Origin: Lineus longissimus | Taxonomy: Eukaryota; Nemertea; Pilidiophora; Heteronemertea; Lineidae | Reading direction: 5' to 3' | NCBI RefSeq assembly: GCF_910592395.1 | Contig: NC_088315.1 | Location: forward strand, 7,132,501 to 7,196,500 | DNA length: 64,000 bases | In this document: piece by piece, positions 61,401 to 64,000 of the stretch | Position numbering within the stretch: position 1 is the stretch's first letter | How the letters are laid out: the number at the start of each line of letters is the position of its first letter | The notes under the pieces: generated by a model | Told to the model about the DNA's origin: nothing | The model's input: the letters and a program-made list of their open reading frames with translations, nothing else | Database searches by the model: none | Position numbers and translations under genes: made by a program

Positions 61401-62879
61401 AAATTGACTTGTTGTTTGTGTAAGTTAAGAGAGTTCGATATTGACACAGACTTCAGTAAATATTGTTGTCATAAGCCCTCCACTCATGGACGCCTTATGC
61501 CCGAGCTATGAGTTCATGATGATGATGACAGACACAACCTTACCGGGATGGCAGGCTATTGTTCCAGTCAGTAGTTTCATGCTTTTTATGCACATATGTG
61601 TGCCACTTGCACTAATCGCCAATAGCCTGAGGCAAACTATTGTTCATCTATTCTCTTTAACTCAGACATGGACGGCCTGAAGGCACAGACTTTGAATGGT
61701 TTTCAGGTGCTTGTTCAACATGTTCAATCCAAATAATGAACACAATACATGCAATATATACTGTAAAATGCAAAATTTTCATGGGCGTAACATTTTTTGC
61801 AAGTTTTTTTGCGGATTCAAAAAATTCCACACCAACAAAATGCAACAACCCAGTCGAATACATTCATCCCACTAAGCAATTCAATGGTTACATTATTCAT
61901 ATTTCCAATACTACACCCAGTGACAGTGTGACTAATATCAAACAATGGCGATTGCAACCACTTCTGGCATCTGATTCACAGTAGATCAACAATATAAGCG
62001 CAAAGATGCATTTATACAGGATGACCTAGACCGCCCACAATTCAAACAAACTAATTTGTTGTGTGTTTGGTTTGTTGTTGACCATCCATGATCACAGATG
62101 TATTGATGCTTCAGAGACAAGGCTCGTAGAAAAAAACAATACACCGAATGTCTACACATTTTTCATGTATGGAGAATTTTGAAATGAGAATTTAATATAA
62201 ACAACAGTACCGCGTTTTGGCTGTTGCCCACATAACGTATACACCGACGCAGATATGGCTAGTGCGCTGCCTCTTCCCTTAGGTTTTATTGCAACGTTTT
62301 CCAGTTTCTGTCTTCAATTTAAGTCTGGGTGCCAGGGCCCAGGTACCAAGCCCAGACTTCCTGGTTTGATTGTTTAGTTTTCCCCGCAGACTGTGAGGAA
62401 ACGAGAGGGGGGGGGACAGAATTGATGCATAATAATAACATATTGAGACACGCCACCACAAGTTAACGACTTACCACTGATGGTGCGTTAACAGTACTGT
62501 TACTGGCTGCCCTCGACGGGAGACGATCCAAACTTGGTAAGCGACGCAAGTTAGATCTCTGTGGGGAAGTGTAACGTGGATTAGAATACACTGCCGGTTT
62601 TCCATCTGTTGACGAGCATCCCACAGGAGGACAGGCAAGACGCTGCCCAATTTCATTTCCATAGCCTCTATGTCTTTCTTCTATTCCCAGATCAGTCTGC
62701 GAGTCGCCATGTCCCATACTGCTAACTGTTGGGTCGTCTTCAGCGTACCGCATCCCAAGAAAGTCACTTCTGGCAGGTTCATCATGAACTGTTGACACGC
62801 TGTCGGCGTACGACTCGTTCATGTTTGGGTTGCGCTCCCCCAGCTCCACATCATTTGGATTTGCTGTGTGGTCCGCCAT
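55490..62879 (-). CDS. Type II membrane cholinesterase-like protein, neurotactin-like, probably non-catalytic
   Basis: Eight exons: 62879-62475, 61317-61024, 60565-60333, 60108-59835, 59538-59378, 59057-58879, 58452-58378, 56103-55490. They total 2235 bp, 744 aa, and all phases close. The start ATG at 62879 has the context ACAATGG. Residues 1-173 are a polar cytoplasmic tail with Ser/Pro-rich segments. A single membrane helix follows at about aa 174-196 (Leu/Ile-only run ending LPIVF, then TRRGG). There is no signal peptide, so the carboxylesterase-like domain (aa 205-744) faces outside. It keeps DGRNRWTPP, the EDCLTLNVW signature, VYIHGG, MNYRLGPFGF and GNYGLMDQIAALNWVKANI. At the nucleophile elbow, GESAG is replaced by GWESGG (extra Trp), and the catalytic His region reads YAFRGVDMLAAFG with Arg where His is expected. 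Drosophila neurotactin has this topology and is a cell-adhesion protein; adhesion is inferred here. Confidence 0.85.
56184..56354. mobile_element. MITE with CAGTAGAACCTCT terminal inverted repeats
   Basis: 171 bp beginning CAGTAGAACCTCTATTAGCG and ending TAGAGAGGTTCTACTG, flanked by TA on both sides. The interior has TCTCTATTAAGGACA units. The ends and TA duplication suit the Tc1/mariner superfamily, pogo/Tigger-like. No open reading frame. It lies in intron 7 of the cholinesterase-like gene. Confidence 0.85.
57825..58002. mobile_element. Second copy of the CAGTAGAACC MITE
   Basis: 178 bp, same ends and same orientation as the copy at 56184, also flanked by TA. The right end carries one change (CTACTA for CTACTG). 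It lies in the same intron. Confidence 0.85.
60188..60272 (-). repeat. tRNA-derived sequence (SINE head or tRNA pseudogene)
   Basis: On the minus strand, GGGCTTAGTGGATAGAGTGC (A-box-like) is followed by GGCTCATTATCAC and then GTGTTCGACTCTC (B-box-like), with tRNA-like spacing. The stems do not pair well enough for a working tRNA. It lies in intron 3 of the cholinesterase-like gene. Confidence 0.5.
60657..60924. mobile_element. Third CAGTAGAACC MITE with an internal 18-bp expansion
   Basis: 268 bp, TA-flanked, ends CAGTGGAACC and GGTTCTACTG. The excess length over other copies comes from six to seven tandem copies of TCTCTATTAAGGACAACC at about 60681-60805. It lies in intron 2 of the cholinesterase-like gene. 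The two opposite open frames over it are repeat artefacts. Confidence 0.88.
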
Positions 62880-63505
62880 TGTCACTCAAGTTTAAGACTG
62901 AAACTGAAAGAAGAGGCGTCATCGAAACTGAATTTGATTTTGAATAATTTATGAGGCTTTTGAGTTTATCTCGATTGCCTAGCCCTAGTCCGCCACTAGT
63001 CGAGTCTGGGCCTAGTGATGGCTGATATTTATTTTCGCAGGCTGTGGCGAAAATCTTCTCACAGTCACAACATGGCGATGCATTTTTGTGGAACGATACT
63101 ATACATATCATAGTCAATGTCTACACAACACTACAGTTCAGTAAATAGCCTTTCTGCCTATTACGTGCATTGTGGCCAATGTGGGTATAACGTAGTGCAA
63201 ACACCCATGATATGCATACATGCAGAAGTACTGTGTCAGTGTGTGTGCACAGACTCGCTCAAAAATATATAGGTCATGAAAAAATTCCAACGTTAGGCAA
63301 GAGCTTGCATAGCTTATCCGGTACAAACTCGCGGGAAATTACAACTCACAAATAATCCAAAGAATACAGTTATCTTATGACGATGGCTTCACTTGCATTT
63401 AAGATGCAGAGCCGATAAGGGTCATAACTTTCCAAAAACGTCCTGAAAAGATACGCGATTTGTTACATCCTCGACGTGTCGTATGATTGAGGGATGTCGG
63501 AGTTC
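62880..63505. promoter_or_regulatory. 5' region of the cholinesterase-like gene
   Basis: The stretch just upstream of the start codon at 62879. No further exon or specific promoter element could be supported. Confidence 0.35.
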
Positions 63506-63680
63506 TTCTAGTAATAACAGGTGACGCCACCATTAGTTCATGGGTTCCTATACGCGGGAAATACGAATGCGCACGTGTGGACTTGGTTACTTCTGGTAAT
63601 AACAGGTGACGCCACCATTAGTTCATGAGTTCCTATACGCGGGAAATACGAATGCGCACGTGTGGCCTTAGTTACTTAGT
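63506..63680. repeat. Tandem duplication with an 85-bp period
   Basis: The segment from TTCTAGTAATAACAGGTGAC at 63506 is repeated at 63591 with very few changes. Both copies hold GACGCCACCATTAGTTCATG and TATACGCGGGAAATACGAAT. Confidence 0.92.
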
Positions 63681-64000
63681 AGCAAACAGTTTTAGACTTT
63701 AAAAAAGGGATGACCCCCGCCTGCCCGGACCCCTGTAGGATTTGTGAAGGGGGTCCTGGTGGAGGGGGGGGGGGGGTTCATACTGTTGATAAGATAAACC
63801 ATTCAATGGGAACTCAGGTGAATTTGATCATCTGAGGCGTTCATCGATGGATTCATACTGGTGATAAACAATGTAAACTCAAGTGACTGTAGTCATCTGA
63901 GAAATGCGGATGAATCATCATCATCATGTCCCGTAGACGCCTTGCGACCATTGGGGCGACCCTAAGCTGAACGATGTGACACCACGTCGGCGAGGCGGAT
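63681..64000. other. Gene-free end of window with a G run and degenerate repeats
   Basis: A 12-13 base G run lies near 63762. A diverged pair of segments follows (GGTTCATACTGTTGATAAGA at about 63776, GATTCATACTGGTGATAAAC at about 63850). The last 90 bases (ATCATCATCATGTCCCGTAG onward) look like part of a longer dispersed repeat cut by the window edge. Confidence 0.4.

Noticed and set aside
1-64000. Search for bacterial-type operons, CRISPR arrays, rRNA or viral genes
   Set aside because: None seen. All coding sequence is intron-split animal genes, and repeats lack the spacer pattern of CRISPR.

Overview
The window is nuclear DNA from an animal, most likely a marine bilaterian invertebrate. 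It is AT-rich, rich in TACATGTA-type words, and carries tandem satellites, MITE-like inverted repeats and tRNA-derived scraps. Genes have many small exons with GT-AG borders. No phylum can be fixed from the sequence alone. I built the gene models by hand: I joined open frames at acceptor and donor sites, checked that the reading phase closed at every junction, and compared the products with families I know.

Layout, left to right: (1) 1-1405, repeat-poor DNA ending in one unrecognised 3' terminal exon (+). (2) 1406-9579, gene-free and dominated by tandem repeats (a duplicated interspersed repeat at about 4602-5235, a higher-order minisatellite at 6636-7710, a 193-bp duplication at 8058-8445). 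(3) 9580-13967 (-), a three-exon protein of about 1164 aa with 24 C2H2 zinc fingers and three SUMO-type sites. (4) 16005-20618 (+), a three-exon protein of about 1328 aa with 19 zinc fingers and five copies of an unusual NQAxxFLKP motif. Genes 3 and 4 are head to head. (5) 23583-28230 (-), a six-exon Death + SEFIR protein of 629 aa, which I read as an invertebrate CIKS/Act1 (TRAF3IP2) type adaptor of IL-17 signalling. (6) 28866-40121 (+), glycogen synthase, 706 aa, head to head with gene 5. It holds two separate pairs of tandemly duplicated, phase-matched, equal-length exons that look mutually exclusive, plus a 48-bp cassette exon. (7) 41557-51095 (-), a secreted 19-exon protein of 1362 aa with seven MAM domains, a Thr-rich stalk and a C-terminal ShKT domain. 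It is tail to tail with gene 6, and their poly(A) signals lie about 30 bp apart. (8) 55490-62879 (-), an eight-exon type II membrane protein of 744 aa with a cholinesterase-like ectodomain, neurotactin-like in layout and with a damaged catalytic site.

The genes do not form a pathway. They are ordinary neighbours: two zinc-finger regulators, an immune adaptor, a metabolic enzyme, a secreted matrix-type protein and a cell-surface adhesion-type protein. The strongest unusual signals are the two alternative-exon pairs in glycogen synthase, the Death-SEFIR adaptor, the repeated NQAxxFLKP motif, the GC-AG intron in the MAM gene and the dead-esterase receptor. No operon, prokaryotic gene, CRISPR array, viral gene or rRNA was seen.
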